Shown here piece after piece: positions 35,326 to 47,341 of a DNA stretch of 64,000 bases. How positions within the stretch are numbered: the first letter of the stretch is position 1; every line of letters starts with the position of its first letter. Both the position numbers and the translations under genes were made by a program. Source of the stretch: Paralvinella palmiformis (lineage: Eukaryota > Annelida > Polychaeta > Terebellida > Alvinellidae); assembly GCA_025642065.1 (NCBI GenBank), contig JAODUP010000184.1, positions 181,001 through 245,000 on the forward strand, in the 5' to 3' direction. A model generated the notes under the pieces. The model made no database searches. It was not told the origin of the DNA and saw only the letters and a program-made list of their open reading frames with translations.

Positions 35326-36332
35326 TCGATGTTTGTATAGTATGCGCTATGTATATAATTAAACTGGAAGCATGAAAATATAGTTGTAGCATGACTGATT
35401 CTGTAATCTGGTTTTGTTTAACATATAAAAATAGAGCTCTGACCTGAAAAATCTTTGATCGTATCCAGAGCCATATATAACCATGCACAATGCCTGATTT
35501 GAGGCTGCGGACCTTGTTTTGTGTGGTTTTTTTTTAGCTATTGGTGAATACAGTTCAATATATAAAAATACTGTGGAATCAGGCTTTTGCTATGCGAACA
35601 GGATCTTGACATATTGATGTATATGGATTTAAAAACAAAGCAAAATCTTCAATAACGGATATGGCCCCTCGAACTTATAGAGACTATGTTTTTCGGGTAT
35701 CTGTAGACACTCCTGGGTCCTGGTGGGCATGTTCTGGACCATTTGTATACATCTGGCATTGCCAATATCTTTGAAATTGTCATGAATTGCTGGTTCAAGC
35801 GTTCTACAGTTTCTCCGAGAGTTGTTCCTCAGTTTTCTCTTAAAGGAACTGTTCACCTTAATTTCATATTTACATGACTAATACAAATATTTTCACTCAA
35901 ATTATAAATGAATTCAAAATGTCAACGTGATAAACCACATGTTAAATAATCAGTTAAAATTGTTAGTGAATCGACCATAACCTATCTGAGGGCGCCGCCA
36001 TTTTGAAGCCAGAAACAGAGCAGATACTCCTGAAGTCCGACGTCACTTGTATGACCCGGTTTAAAAATTAATGATATAAATGATATCAAAATGTGAAAAC
36101 GATCACCCACATATTAAATAATGTAGTTCAAAGTGCTGATTATTCGACTTTTAATGGCGTGTGCGCACCGCCATTTTGAAGCTAGACACAGACCGGAAGC
36201 TCCTGAATGTTGACGTCAGTTGAATCAAGCAATTTGACCGGAAGTCTGTATAACTCATTTAACACCATGTAAGCAAATGTTAGCCAAGAATAATTCCAGA
36301 ACAAAACGTAGTAATCTCGCTAAATTTACATC
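35326..36332 (+). repeat. Dispersed repeat upstream of the P2X7-like exon
   Basis: Two similar blocks (about 35880-36060 and 36065-36235) each carry aaatgtcaacg/aaatgtgaaaacg ... gccgccattttgaagc ... gacgtca. Related sequence is inverted at 29590-30716. The region could be the promoter of a multicopy gene or element. It ends at the ATG at 36333. Confidence 0.55.
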
Positions 36333-36433
36333 ATGATTGACATCCAGCCATATCGGTTTGAGTCAGAACCATTACAAGATGATGATTACGATTGTTTCGA
36401 AGAAAGCGCGAGGAGAACCGGGAACACTAACTG
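36333..36433 (+). CDS. P2X7-C-domain-like gene, first exon (fragment)
   Basis: Encodes 33 codons plus 2 bases, beginning MIDIQPYRFESEPL, followed by an acidic stretch and ending RRTGNTNW across the donor AACTG|GTGTCT. The I-Q-P-Y-x-F-E start and the N-T-x-W end are the pattern I remember from the many short genes predicted as P2X purinoceptor 7-like in molluscs and fish (P2RX7 C-terminal domain). Unspliced, the frame continues to a stop at 36527. No matching later exons were seen on this strand, so it is probably a remnant. Confidence 0.45.
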
Positions 36434-38404
36434 GTGTCTATGTGAACTCCGTCTACTCCGGGCCCAAATGACGTCAGAGCCATCGAATCTGACATCCGGT
36501 GCAGCCGTAATGGCGACACTCCAGTAATTTGGATTATTTCCTTATATCTATGATATCAGATATAGTTCGTGATTGTTATTGTGAATTTTTTGTTTACCGT
36601 TATAAAAATATTAAGCATTACATATTTAAGTACTATTATCTGAGAATTAACTGTCCCTTTAAATTAGTATTAGCCAAGCATATAATTTCGGAGCAAAAGC
36701 GTGTTGCGATTAATACAACATAGTTGGTCTAAACAGCTTCGTATGTTACTAAAATGGCTAAAGAAACATGTATACTGAAATTCCTTCTGAATATGCCTTT
36801 GTATTCTTGTAACAAGAACTATCTACCGAGTTATTATTTATGTAAATGAACCGACGACGGCGTCAGTTAGTAGTAATTAGTAGGCTGAGTACGGGCAAGT
36901 AAGGTCACGAGGATGACTATTTGTGACATGAATATAAATGGCTATATTATCCTTGTGTCAGTTGACGTATATTATCCTTGTGTCAGTTGACGTCAGAGCA
37001 CGTGACTTTTCACCTTCCCGTGGCACAAGCTGGCATTCGAGGAAGACGTAATTGTAACCCTCCAGTAATTCGGATTATTTCCTTAAACCTAAGACATCAG
37101 GTAGAGTTCGGGATTATTACCGGGGAATTCTAGACTAACCTTAGAAACAGAACACATTTAGGTCATATTACCTAGCTGAGGGTGAAATGTTCCTTTACCC
37201 CAGAGATTCTCAATAATCCGGACTCTGTGTAGGCCACTACACAGTGCGTATGTTGTTTGGCTCCTTCCATTCTAATACAATTTTACCTCTGTAACACGGC
37301 GTGACATTGTCATCCAGTAAATATAACGTTCGCCATAACCGAGCAGCAGACTGGTTTCCTTGGCACTCACAGCACCTTCCACGATGACACTACCCTACCC
37401 ATATTTTATAATAGACCGATTCTATTACCCCTGGTGCCACCATGCGGCTGAATTTCACACTACGGTCTCGGGTTAGAAGTGTAAGAATCACTGTGTTGCA
37501 TGGCGATTTACGCGTGTAGTGGCCGATAAATGTCTTACTGTAAAGCTGTATATAAGCTGTTTACCACCTATATTTGAATTTTATTTATAGTCCATTAAGG
37601 GTATGTGATCTCCAGATCATAATTTTGCATTTAATAGGAATGGCATAAACTTCATCCAATAGATAAATACTAATAAACTAAAGTAATGTTCAGCGCGATG
37701 TGTATGTCTGTCATGGTCTGGCCTGTCTAGTTCTAACATATGTTGTATAAGTTTTGCCATCTGACATGACGATGTGAATGGATTTAATCAATGATCACAC
37801 AGATTATAATTCAATGGGTGATTCCTATTACTTGTAACATTGGTATTTATACATGATATCGTGTATTGAAAGTGAACTTTTTTTTTCTTTTCTTCTGAAT
37901 CAGCCATTCTTGCAATGTTTACTACATGTAAATGTCAAGGGTGATAATACTCTAATGCAATAAAAAAAATTATTTAATAATATTCAGGTGATACATATAT
38001 GATTGGTTCCCAGGTACAAATAACAATAATATTTCCAAAACTCTACATTAAATATTTAGACAATCTTCATTAAAATCAATTTACATTCAGTTAAAAGTTT
38101 AATTTGAAAAAAATAATTTATTTAATCCATGAAACCCATGCTAAAAATATCCTACAAGTCAACATGAATAACGAAGGCTTAGCTGTGACATTCATCTGGA
38201 AAACTCGGTCCGCTCAATTATTGGGTTATATCTTGATAAGTATTGTGTTAAATCCTTTGGAAAGACACAATCGTTCAGCTGAAATACTATCCTCAGTCTC
38301 CGTATAATATGAAATAATTTACTGAAAGATTTCCAATGTTTATCGTTAGTGAAAAGTTGCTATCCCGTGTTAACAGTGGGAGCCATAGCTATGTATAACC
38401 CGAG
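36434..38404. other. Repeats and unrecognised intergenic DNA
   Basis: The block 36470-36670 is imperfectly repeated at 36985-37190 (ccagtaattcggattatttc ...). 36660-36910 is related to the inverted copy at 28481-28860. A 29-base unit (gacgtatattatccttgtgt...) is tandemly repeated near 36945-37005. No gene was recognised from 37200 to 38400. Confidence 0.5.
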
Positions 38405-38720
38405 ACCGCAACTGGTAACCGATGCAACGCTTTTCGCCTGGATCGGTCTATTGGAACTACCAATTGACCAATCAGCGATTCTATGCTCCAGTCTCGATGT
38501 TCACTGCAGAACTCGTCGATTCTGGTGGGTAGTGGCTTCTTACGTGCCACGCGACCACGTACCCCAGCAGTCTTGAGGCGCCTCTTAACTGTAAATGCGG
38601 GAAATAGTTACTTCGTTGACCCTTCGATTGGGCATTCATAATCTGTCGATATATCGATCGTTTCTGGTGCTGAGTTATCCGGATCTGCGTTCTGTCATTT
38701 CTTTCACTTCTGTGGTTGTC
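38405..38720 (-). mobile_element. Tc1/mariner-like transposase fragment
   Basis: The minus strand, read downward, gives a segment resembling the helix-turn-helix half of Tc1 transposases: NDRYIDRL, then TVKRRLKTAGVRGRVARKKP followed by L-P-T-R-I, and F-C-S-E-H-R-D-W. This resembles the R-R-L-x-x-A-G-L-x-x-R-x-x-x-x-K-P-L pattern before F-A-x-E-H-x-D-W. Frames are broken and the catalytic D-D-E half is absent. It would fit as a relic of the superfamily that could mobilise the TA-flanked MITEs, but no direct link is visible. Confidence 0.5.
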
Positions 38721-39493
38721 CAGACCGAGTGAGATCCTTCTATTGTCCGGTCAGCTGTTGGTGTGTGTTCTATGGCACAGCGAGTCCATCCTGGGTGTCC
38801 TCTACTTCTTTCCCTGATGGGTCAGCATGACACAGGCCACTCTATCTTCAGTCGTAAAGTAGGACATCGCGAAATTACAACAAAAACATTTAAAAAATGT
38901 ATAAGTAAGTAAATTTATTTGCCACCAAAAGAGATACATGATACAACAGCAATAAAACAGTATGAAAATAAAATATATGTACGTACATATTGGCCAGAAT
39001 ACATTACTAAAACGGTGACAGAAGAGCATTTATCACAGATCTGGATTGTTCATATGGGCTCCTGAGAATAACAGCAATCCCATTTTCCGGGAACTTTTAA
39101 AGATTGTGTTTAATTGTTTTCATGTAAGATCCATAACAAATATATTCACTAAAAGGTATGTCATATTTATCACAAGTACAGCATATTCTATGCACAATAT
39201 TTCACTTACTGGAGTGAGCACCTATAACCTGGGTACTTAACAAATATTACATTTTGATAAGTATGGTAGATTAGTTCGACTTAACACGTTTCTAAACAAA
39301 TCAATAAATACCATCCCTGACAGTACTGTTAAGTTTTACATAATTATAATACGCAGAAACAAATATCCGGTTAAATGTTCTAAAATTGTATGTGATATAC
39401 AGCATCCCCAAAGATATTAAATTGAGTTATTCTGAGAAGCTACGATAATAAAAGTGTGATTTTGTAAGGTAGCCTAAATATCTTAGAAGCCAC

Positions 39494-39524
<31 letters not shown>

Positions 39525-39567
39525 AAACTGGATGTATGTCAAATATGCATTGTGAACGTGCAATTGA
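38721..39567. other. Intergenic
   Basis: AT microsatellite at 39493-39520. No gene was recognised. Confidence 0.5.
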
Positions 39568-39727
39568 TTTGATGTTTTGCAGCCACTTTTGTGCCGAGCG
39601 ACCTCCGAATGTAATGAGGTGAAGTGAAAGATGAAATACCGTTCAGACATATATAACCATGCCGAAATTTGAACTCGGGTGGTTGGGAAATGTGGCCAAC
39701 CGCGCTAACAGGTAAACCATGGATCAT
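39568..39727 (-). mobile_element. SINE family 1, diverged copy
   Basis: On the minus strand: a head with tggtttacctgttagcgcgg and a B box resembling gagttcaaatttcgg, then the shared body and gcacaaaagtggctgc at the end. It is more diverged than the copies at 35132 or 51034. No target duplication was identified. Confidence 0.7.
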
Positions 39728-40956
39728 ATATATATATATCAAAACGTTCATAACCGCATGATCACATCGACAGCCATTGTTATGTGAGCCTAGATACCAA
39801 CAACATGTTTGTTTACAACACCACGTCCATGGGAATTCCCCTAATAATGGTTATGCATTTGGACAAAATATTTTGACCTCACTGTGGTGGGGGGGGGGGG
39901 TGTTGATTCATCCGCGTCAATTGCCACCATGTGTGCGCGCGTGTTATCCACCCGGAACATTACCACAACCAAAAACGAAGGCATCCGTTCGAAAAGATGC
40001 TTTTGTTGACACCAAATATTGTTATGTCCGCGTCAGCACGTTTTCACGAGTCGTGACTGACTGTGCTCATCTTAGTAGAGCTTTGCACCTTGGCCAACAG
40101 ATGTCGCTATTTCGCACTGGTAAGTTAAATTTGTTTATTATGGTAGAACAGGCCGAAGTGGTTGTTCTAGTTAAAATAGGAAGTCATGAATTTGTTATTC
40201 ACTTCACCTCGGCAACGTTGTTTACACCAAATGCTAGCGGACACCTTTTTTCACTCTATTTTCGATGCACTACAATATTGCTTTCGCGGTAGAGCATAAA
40301 CCACTGGAGATTTTTAATTCAACAAGACTGGCGAAGCATTTTGTGTGTCCACGATATTGTGAGCCGATGATTAATGTAAAAATTACTATAATTTCTTGTA
40401 GGTCAGTAAAGTGGAGTACCAGTTATATTGGAAATACGGCTCCAGAACGCTGCATTGGATATTTAGTACGAAGTACTACATTTCACAATAACCCGGAAAT
40501 AGTCCTACAAAGGCCATAGTCCCCACAATGTAAATGGCTAGGAGAATATATTACACACCATACCCGGCCCCCATTTATAAACATATTAATAAATTAAATC
40601 ATAACCAGATTTCTGTGTGCGAATATTATATATATATATATATATATAATTGATCAAAGAATGCCGATAAAGTCGCTAACCCCTAGCACAACAGTCGGTA
40701 GCCATTTAAGAAAGGGGGGTCATCAAAGGCACAGATTGAGAAGATTGGGTTTTACCCCTCACAGCCACATCATGAACAATTGCAACTGTTTATCATAATT
40801 ATAAAACTGTTATACATTTGTTTTTGTTTGTTTGTTGTTGTTTTTTTGGTTGGAGTTGTTTATTTTTTTAGTTATAGGGGTAGGTTTCTGTGCGGGTTCC
40901 GCCTCCTCCCCCCTGTATCATTGGAATTAGTATAGTATACGAGTTATAGCTTAAAA
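39728..40956. other. Intergenic, one open stretch of doubtful meaning
   Basis: An open + frame at 39777-40292 crosses a good donor-like site (GCACTG|GTAAGT near 40118) and a G run, and is unrecognised. It may include a 5' exon but nothing downstream joins to it. AT run at 40628-40650 and T-rich at 40820-40870. Confidence 0.35.
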
Positions 40957-41092
40957 GACCACAGATCACTACCACCCGAGTTTGAATCTCGGCGTGGGCA
41001 TATCTGAAGGGTGTTTCACTTCATTTCATTACCTTTTAGCCTACCGTGTGCAGAAAAGTGGCCGTAAAACATCACCATCATCATCATTATAC
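40957..41092 (+). mobile_element. SINE family 1, 5'-truncated copy
   Basis: Starts within the head (gaccacagatcactaccacc), has B box gagtttgaatctcgg, the body with a deletion (the tcggccc segment is missing), gtgcagaaaagtggccgtaa, and an ATC tail. Confidence 0.75.
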
Positions 41093-41209
41093 TAGTATAA
41101 AAGGATTTGCTCTCTGATTGTGTTTTCACCGCAGCTGAAAAACACAAGAATTATCCAAAACAAACTTCATCATTATCGCCATCAAACCCCTTATAGAGTC
41201 ACTGACACC

Positions 41210-41585
41210 ATGGTCATCACCAATATCATCACATCACCACTGCCACCACTACCACGAATACCACTGCCACCACAACTACTACCATGAATACCACTGCCAC
41301 CACTACTACAAGCACTACCATGAATACCACTGCCACCACTACCACCACTACCACGAATACTACTGCCACGACCACTACCATGAATACCACTGCCACCACT
41401 ACCATGAATACCACTGCCACCACAACTACTACCATGAATATCACTGCCACCACTACTACAACCACTACCATGAATACCACTGCCACCACTACCACAACCA
41501 TGAATACCACTGCCACAACCACTACCATGAATACCACTGCCACCACTACCACCACTGCCACGAATACCACTACCAAGACCAGTAA
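41210..41585. repeat. ACC/ATGAAT minisatellite
   Basis: Repeats built from accactgccaccactaccac and atgaatacc units, in about a dozen variants. Because the unit is a multiple of three and has no stop, it is open in several frames on both strands: Gly/Ser/Ile/His, Val/Met and Thr/Asn versions. That argues against any one being a gene. A catcatcat run follows at 41650-41675. Confidence 0.8.
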
Positions 41586-43589
41586 TTCCATTATTATCCC
41601 CAATAGTGCTATTGTTATTATCCATATTATCAACAAAAGCAGCACTGCCATCATCATCATCATCATCATCAATCCACGATGATAATGGTGATGTCACTGA
41701 TTATGGTGAAGTGATACTCATCATCATTATCAAGTTACGGCCTCACAGAGTAAGGCCAACGTCCATTTACATGAAGCCAGTAATGGGGTGATTACAGGAT
41801 CAAGGTAATCGATTATATAATTAGGATTACTTGAGAATACAATCATTATGATTATACAAGTGCTGAACATCGATTACGGATGTGATTACATTGTAAAGTA
41901 ATCATGATTGTATTAATGGTATTGTAATGTGATCATTATTCACTCATTATTACATGCATAGTGCCGATATAACTACTAAAAAAACATTGGACGCTTCTAG
42001 AAGTATATTTATTGCTACGATGAGGTGATGTGTATAAAAACACGAAAATGATGATAAACACACGAAGTTAAACAACGGGGTATAAACGGCATGAAAGTAA
42101 ACAATGATTATAAACACAAGAATCTGAATGGTATGAATGTTATGATTATAAACACAAGAAGCTGAATGGTATGAATGTTATGATTATAAACACAAGAAGC
42201 TGAATGATATAAATGTTATGATTATAAACACCTGAAAGTGAAAGATATACGTGGTGTAAACAGTTAAACACATGACGTTGAATGATATAAACATATGATA
42301 TTGATATGAACCAGTGCTGACTGGTTGCCATGACAACAAGATCACAGCTGGACAGACTGAAGCATACTGAAGCACAAATACTCCATTTAAAACATTATCT
42401 CAAATGTGAACAGAATGGGAACACTTTGAACATCTGAGAAGTATACATTTAATAATGAGACTGTTGACAATAGCCAAGTAAGGTCTAAGGTGATGATGAT
42501 TGATGTTTTACGGCCACTTTTGTGCACGTGGCAAGCTTGATATAACATGGTAAATGATCAAACACCTTGTGTAATCGTGAAAGTAATCGCTGATTATGAT
42601 TACATTTTCAATTTTATGATTACTATGCGACTGGAAATTATGATTATGATTACCTGAATTGACTGTAATCAATTAAAATTATCTGCAGGAAGCATATATC
42701 ATGACCATGAAAGTAAACTATGAGTTAATGGTTATATATAGTAACATCGCACTCTCAGTGTATGACAGTGCTGAAATATTTAAAAAAACTGTGAACACAG
42801 GAAGTGGCCATCCATTCAGAATAACATAAATGGGATATCCCCCCCTCCCTACTGAAGTAAGACCTGTACAGATAGGTCAACAAACGTATCGCATTTGCAG
42901 TGTAATAATGTGAAAATAAATTGCTGACAAATATTAAGACGAGTCTTGCTGGTATTATGGCTGACAATGAGACAAAGGGATGTATCAAGGACAAGGTAGT
43001 CATTATCTAGGCTATCAATAAGTAATAAAATGTCAGAAGCCGTGTTGCATAATAAGAGCAAGAAAGACATTAATTATATTCTGAACAAAGGGCAACAGCA
43101 AAATACCATATAGTGAGTAAGTTAGGAATGATTCAAATTTCCCAAGGGAAATTCCAGTCTATTATCCTGATTCAGTAATATGTATATGTAGGTGACAAAT
43201 GATACATAAATAAACTTTTATCAAATCAGTAAATACAAACATTGGTAATAAAAGGTAAGATCATAAATTTTGCTCAACACTAGCAGGTGCCGACTGAATC
43301 TATCCGAATCTGAATTTATTTGGCAAATGTTCTTAATGTGCGCCAGATAAGAACCAATTTATTCAGCACAGATGGCAATATTTATTATAAAAATAATGAC
43401 ACTCGCCATTTCTTAGTATAAACATAAGCTACACTGTTAAATAAAGGCTGGAAAAATACCTGTACAGTTTTTCTTAGTAATATTAGAATCCAAATCCAAC
43501 ATTGCTGCTCTAAGAACTTTAAGCTTTGGTTAGATCTGTAACAACCATCTCCTTTTTGATTTTACTCCTGATATGTGAACCGAACTAAC
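41586..43589. other. Intergenic, with short repeats
   Basis: A tandem repeat of about 38 bases (gattataaacacaagaagct...) fills about 42108-42240 in three to four copies. A piece of SINE family 1 (minus strand, gatgttttacggccactttt) lies at 42507-42530. No gene was recognised. Confidence 0.5.
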
Positions 43590-43834
43590 AGTAAATCCAC
43601 AAATTAATTTACCATTTTATTTTTTATTTCAGAAATAGTTCTTCCATGAAAATGCTACTTGGAATATAAACTACTCGGAGTAGGTATTCCAAGTAGGTAC
43701 CCACTCATCATAAAAAGTAGCAGGAAAAAGTCTGCAAAAAATGGAATTGATACAATTTGAATTGATAAATTTTATGTGGAATTGACCAAATGGAATCGAG
43801 TGGAATTGACAAAATGGAATTGACCGCATGTCTG
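43590..43834. mobile_element. hAT-type MITE, copy C, 5'-truncated
   Basis: Shares the internal gtaaatccacaaattaattt and actcggagtaggtattccaa blocks and the right end aattgaccgcatgtctg with copies D and E. The left inverted end is missing, so no target duplication can be tested. Confidence 0.7.
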
Positions 43835-44273
43835 CTCAAGCACTTTCATTAATGTCTTTTCTTATTGATACTTTGCATTAAAATAACAAATGATCTCAAA
43901 ACATCAGAATAACATATTGAATTAATTTCCTTTACTATAATTATATTCCATGATCCATTTTTGTTAGGTAGGACTTAAAGGTGAGGCGAGTCCTAAATTA
44001 TTTTGTTGAAATATACATATATTATCAAAGAAAATGTTAACAAAACACCTTTTCCTGCGAAAAATAGTATTATATTTAAACAATTTAATTATCCTGAAAT
44101 AAATTAAAAATAGTCTACATGCAGATAATGTGGTCGTGATGTCACAATCCCTTTCGGTAATTTGTTATGGTTAGATACCTCGTTTCTGATCCCAATCATT
44201 GTTTTGTTTTGAGTGTTGTCAGTGTAATTTGTTGTATATTTCTTCTTATAATATTTGATCTGTCATCAACAAA
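43835..44273. other. Upstream of the THAP remnant
   Basis: AT-rich DNA with no gene recognised. From about 44134 (gtgatgtcacaatccctttc) it resembles the region near 47850, which also precedes a possible start codon. Confidence 0.4.
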
Positions 44274-44570
44274 ATGGTCAGAGGGTGCGAGGTGAAATGG
44301 TGTGAAAATTCCAATGAAAGAGGACAGTCAATACACGCATTGCCTCCCAAATCTGATGTCAAATTGAGGAGAGTCTGGCCCTGGGTGAAATTTGTACAAA
44401 TGAAGCACGCCAGTGGCATCTTCCGTGATATGCCAAAATAATTTTCGCACTTCTGATTATCAGAACTGGGGACAGTATCGATGAAAATTCGCGAAAAGAT
44501 TGATTCTGTATATAGGTACAGTCCCGGGCCAGTCAGGCTCACATCCAACGCCAGGGACTGTGGTCTATAG
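44274..44570 (+). pseudogene. THAP-domain exon, decayed
   Basis: The ATG at 44274 opens MVRGCEVKWCENSNERGQSI followed by H-A-L-P-P, R-R-V-W, and G-I-F-R-D. This is the C-x4-C, S-x-H-x-x-P and W spacing of a THAP zinc finger, a DNA-binding module common in P-element-type transposons and host genes derived from them. A TAA ends the frame at 44439-44441. Immediately after, the expected end is still legible in broken frames: F-S-H-F, then S-D-Y-Q-N-W-G-Q-Y-R one frame over, followed by a TGA. Several lesions make this a pseudogene. Confidence 0.6.
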
Positions 44571-45899
44571 GAGCAGGAGGTGTGATGATGGTAAAAGCGT
44601 TCTGACGAACAAGAGAAGGTGTACTGTCAACAAGCTGCGCATTGCTAGGGTTGGTATTTATATTTAAATGTAGCTATATTATAATTTTTATAAATTTCCT
44701 TCACAACTTATTTCCTACCTATAGCTATACCGACCGTTGTCACAAATTTAATTAATTCTATTTTCATTGCAGTTGTTGTCTGAAAGTAACATAGTTAGTG
44801 CCACACAAATGCATCTAGTCACAGTCAACTAGAGAGACCAGACTGTGTTGATGTAGGACAGAGGTCATTAGCTGCATCTCAACAGTCTGATGTTAGACAG
44901 ATGCATGTTAAATCAACACAAACAAAACATGGCATATCTAAATGTAAATGGATCCGAATTCTGATTTTCCAGTGCTCACTATTATTTCAAATTATATTTA
45001 GAATGCTTAATATTTATGAAATAATTGATAGGATAGTAAAATATTTCTATAATATTTCTTCAGATTTGTTGTCTATGCTGTGTTTGCTTTTTTTATTCCA
45101 GAAAGATCCTAGTCACTGTAACTGTGGCAGCATACTGGCAGTCATACCCAGCTGTGTTGGAGATAGTTGGCATACAAACTCTCTGCCATCCACACCAGTG
45201 AAACATTCCAGCTACCAGAAGCTTACAACACCTGTTGTAATATCCACTAGTTTTAATTATATCAGTATAGTCTTATATTGTGGCACAGCTACTACTACTC
45301 TTTTGTATATAATGATATCACCCTATTGTGGTGCCACCTACCGATTTGTTGTCTATTGTTAGTCTAATAAAGCCATGCGTTCTCAACTGGCGTTATCACT
45401 TATTAATTGTTCTACTGAATAGAACATATTGAAACAACACCCTTGAAGAACTATCCTGAGTCGGTGGTACATGGCACATCATGTACGCCGATAAAAAGGG
45501 ATAACAATAACATGGATCATTTGAATGAAAGTCCATGCACATCCTTCTCTGAAGATGCACGAACTGTATCTGATTGTGATAAATGTGATGCTTCATTATA
45601 TACCCAGCAATCATTCATTGACAGAAGCTGTTGTTGAGGAATCTATGGGTGTGAATGTCGATGAGGTAGCTGTCAACAAGGATGATGATAATAAGTATGT
45701 CCACGAAAAGAAGTATATTGTTTTCCACCATTAGCTATTTGACTTGTTTTCATGTTGTCCTGTTTTTAGTGGTCTGTCCACTGGTAGTGTGGTCAATAAG
45801 GTAGGCTCATTGATTGTTGTTAATTGGGTGTGCCAGGACAATAACTGTTCTTTTCAGCGTATGTGGTAATTTTAGTAAATAGTTAGAATACAATATTGT
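44571..45899 (+). pseudogene. Downstream exons of the THAP-type pseudogene
   Basis: Good acceptors (tattttcattgcag near 44772, ttttttattccag near 45103) precede partly open stretches. The second reads KDPSHCNCGSILAVIPSC. Further on, two overlapping frames (45443-45637 and 45525-45734) continue one another with a frameshift and end K-K-Y-I-V-F-H-H. After a stop comes L-F-D-L-F-S-C-C-P-V-F and a C-Q-D-N-N-C-S-F-Q-R-M-W segment. The K-Y-I-V-F ... C-P-V-C ... C-x4-C-x-F-x-R-x-W order is what I recall downstream of THAP fingers in some animal transposon-like genes. Exon boundaries are uncertain. Confidence 0.4.
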
Positions 45900-46234
45900 T
45901 TTTGCTAATATCCATTATTTTTACTTGCTAACAAGATTTTCATATATTTCTGTTATTCATAATTCTGAACTAGATGGGTTGTTTTCTCAATGACTGCATA
46001 TGTATCACCCAGTGACACTAAATTGCCCATTTTATTACGAAACAATTCAAAAGAATCCATTCATGGTTGTGGAAGACCAAGTACAGCGTTAATATGGATT
46101 GTGGCCTCATTATAAGCTACATTGTACATACACAAATGTATGTGCACTATTAACAGCTGTTCTTGTAGTTGGAACATGTTGGACTATAAAATGAAGAATT
46201 AATGATAAAAATTCAAGATTTATTTACAAGTATG
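45900..46234. other. Intergenic between convergent fragments
   Basis: Nothing recognised beyond the minus-strand AATAAA at 46219-46224, which belongs to the exon at 46235. Confidence 0.5.
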
Positions 46235-46391
46235 TTACAAATCAGGCCATTTGAAACCCACAATGGAATCTGTAGGGAATGTCTCTCTGATTTTTTTATA
46301 CACACCGGAAGGCAATGGCACTCGATTTTCACATCCTAGGTAACCCCAACGCCACTGAACAACCTGTCTGTAGGCAGTGTAACGATACTTC
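46235..46391 (-). CDS. P2X7-C-domain-like gene, terminal exon
   Basis: A minus-strand exon after a good acceptor (cccatttattcccag), starting with one base that completes a codon, then 51 residues and TAA. It begins KYRYTAYRQVVQWRWGYLG, continues with N-R-V-P-L-P-S-G and I-R-E-T-F-P, and ends G-F-K-W-P-D-L. The R-Y-T-A-Y-R-Q-x-V-x-W ... W-G-x-L-G ... R-V-x-L-P-S order is the hallmark I associate with the P2RX7 C-terminal domain, a cytosolic Zn-binding module of the vertebrate P2X7 channel that also occurs alone in many invertebrate proteins. An AATAAA lies 11 bases past the stop. The frame is intact. Confidence 0.65.
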
Positions 46392-46926
46392 CTGGGAATA
46401 AATGGGAGAATTGTGAAACTTCACAGAATGTTATTTCTTACAAGTTATAATAATAACAGTAATTACTGTGAGTGTGATCCATTTAGGCGCTCGACTGACG
46501 AAGACTCCTGTGTAATGATCTCCAGGGTAAGCTGTGTGCACGTGGCACATACATAATCCACTGGTGTGCAAATATATGTATATATTTTGTGTTTCCAGCT
46601 GCTAATACTACTGTCTGAAGATATAACATGTTTGTAAATATTGACTATCTTTAAGTGTTTCACAAATATGCTATATCTGCTTGTATTATCTGTTATATAA
46701 ATGTTCATAATTGATTAATCTATGATGTTGATGTACACTTAGTATTTTATCTATTACCAGATTTTTGTTTGTATGTCACATTCTACTGTAGATGATCTTA
46801 AATAAACCTGTGCATATACAAACTTGTATCTATGTGGGAGTTACAGTTGCAGGAGTGGGAGCCTCATCTCCAATACAATACCTCTTCAAAAATAATATGA
46901 CAGTCTATCTTACAGAGCCCTCAAAC

Positions 46927-47258
46927 CAGACATGGGGTTAATTCAATTATGGAATTGGAAATGACGGGCAATTCTGGAATTGCTTATTTTAAAAATTGGA
47001 ATTGATAAATTTATAATTGGAAGTGAAGTCTGCTACAAAAAAATTAAATCCACAAAATAATTTACCATTTAAATTTTTTATTCAGAAATATTTCTTCCAC
47101 AACAATCCTGCTTTGAATATAAATTACTCGGAGTAGGTATTCCAAGTAGGTACCTACTCATGGTAAAAGTAGTAGGTAAAAAAAAGAGTAGGTAACAAAC
47201 GGAATTGATAAATTTGATGTGAAATTGATAAAATGGAATTGACCCCATCCCATGTCTG
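46927..47258. mobile_element. hAT-type MITE, copy D
   Basis: Ends CAGACATGGGGTTAATTC and (right) GACCCCATCCCATGTCTG, with an exact 8-base duplication CCTCAAAC (46919-46926 and 47259-47266). The right end contains a small internal duplication (ccccatcccatg). It lies in the intron between the two P2X7-like exons. Confidence 0.85.
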
Positions 47259-47341
47259 CCTCAAACACACAGTCCTGGATCCACCCATGCTATTATTCAA
47301 GTTCTACAAAACTATATTTATTTGGGAAAAAAACAAATCAC

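Noticed and set aside
39777..40292. 171-codon + frame
   Set aside because: No recognisable domain. It crosses a G run and a donor-like site, with no downstream exon to join.
41191..41697. 168-residue Gly/Ser/Ile/His-rich protein on the minus strand
   Set aside because: It is the translation of a minisatellite that is open in several frames on both strands. The composition follows from the repeat unit, and no splice or start context supports it.
42108..42240. CRISPR-like array
   Set aside because: The units are directly adjacent copies of about 38 bases without spacers, a minisatellite in eukaryotic DNA.
46467..46560. Alternative penultimate exon of the P2X7-like gene (VDYVCATCTQLTLEIITQES)
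   Set aside because: It fits the phase and has an acceptor, but the exon at 47342-47465 matches the family far better and joins equally well in phase.
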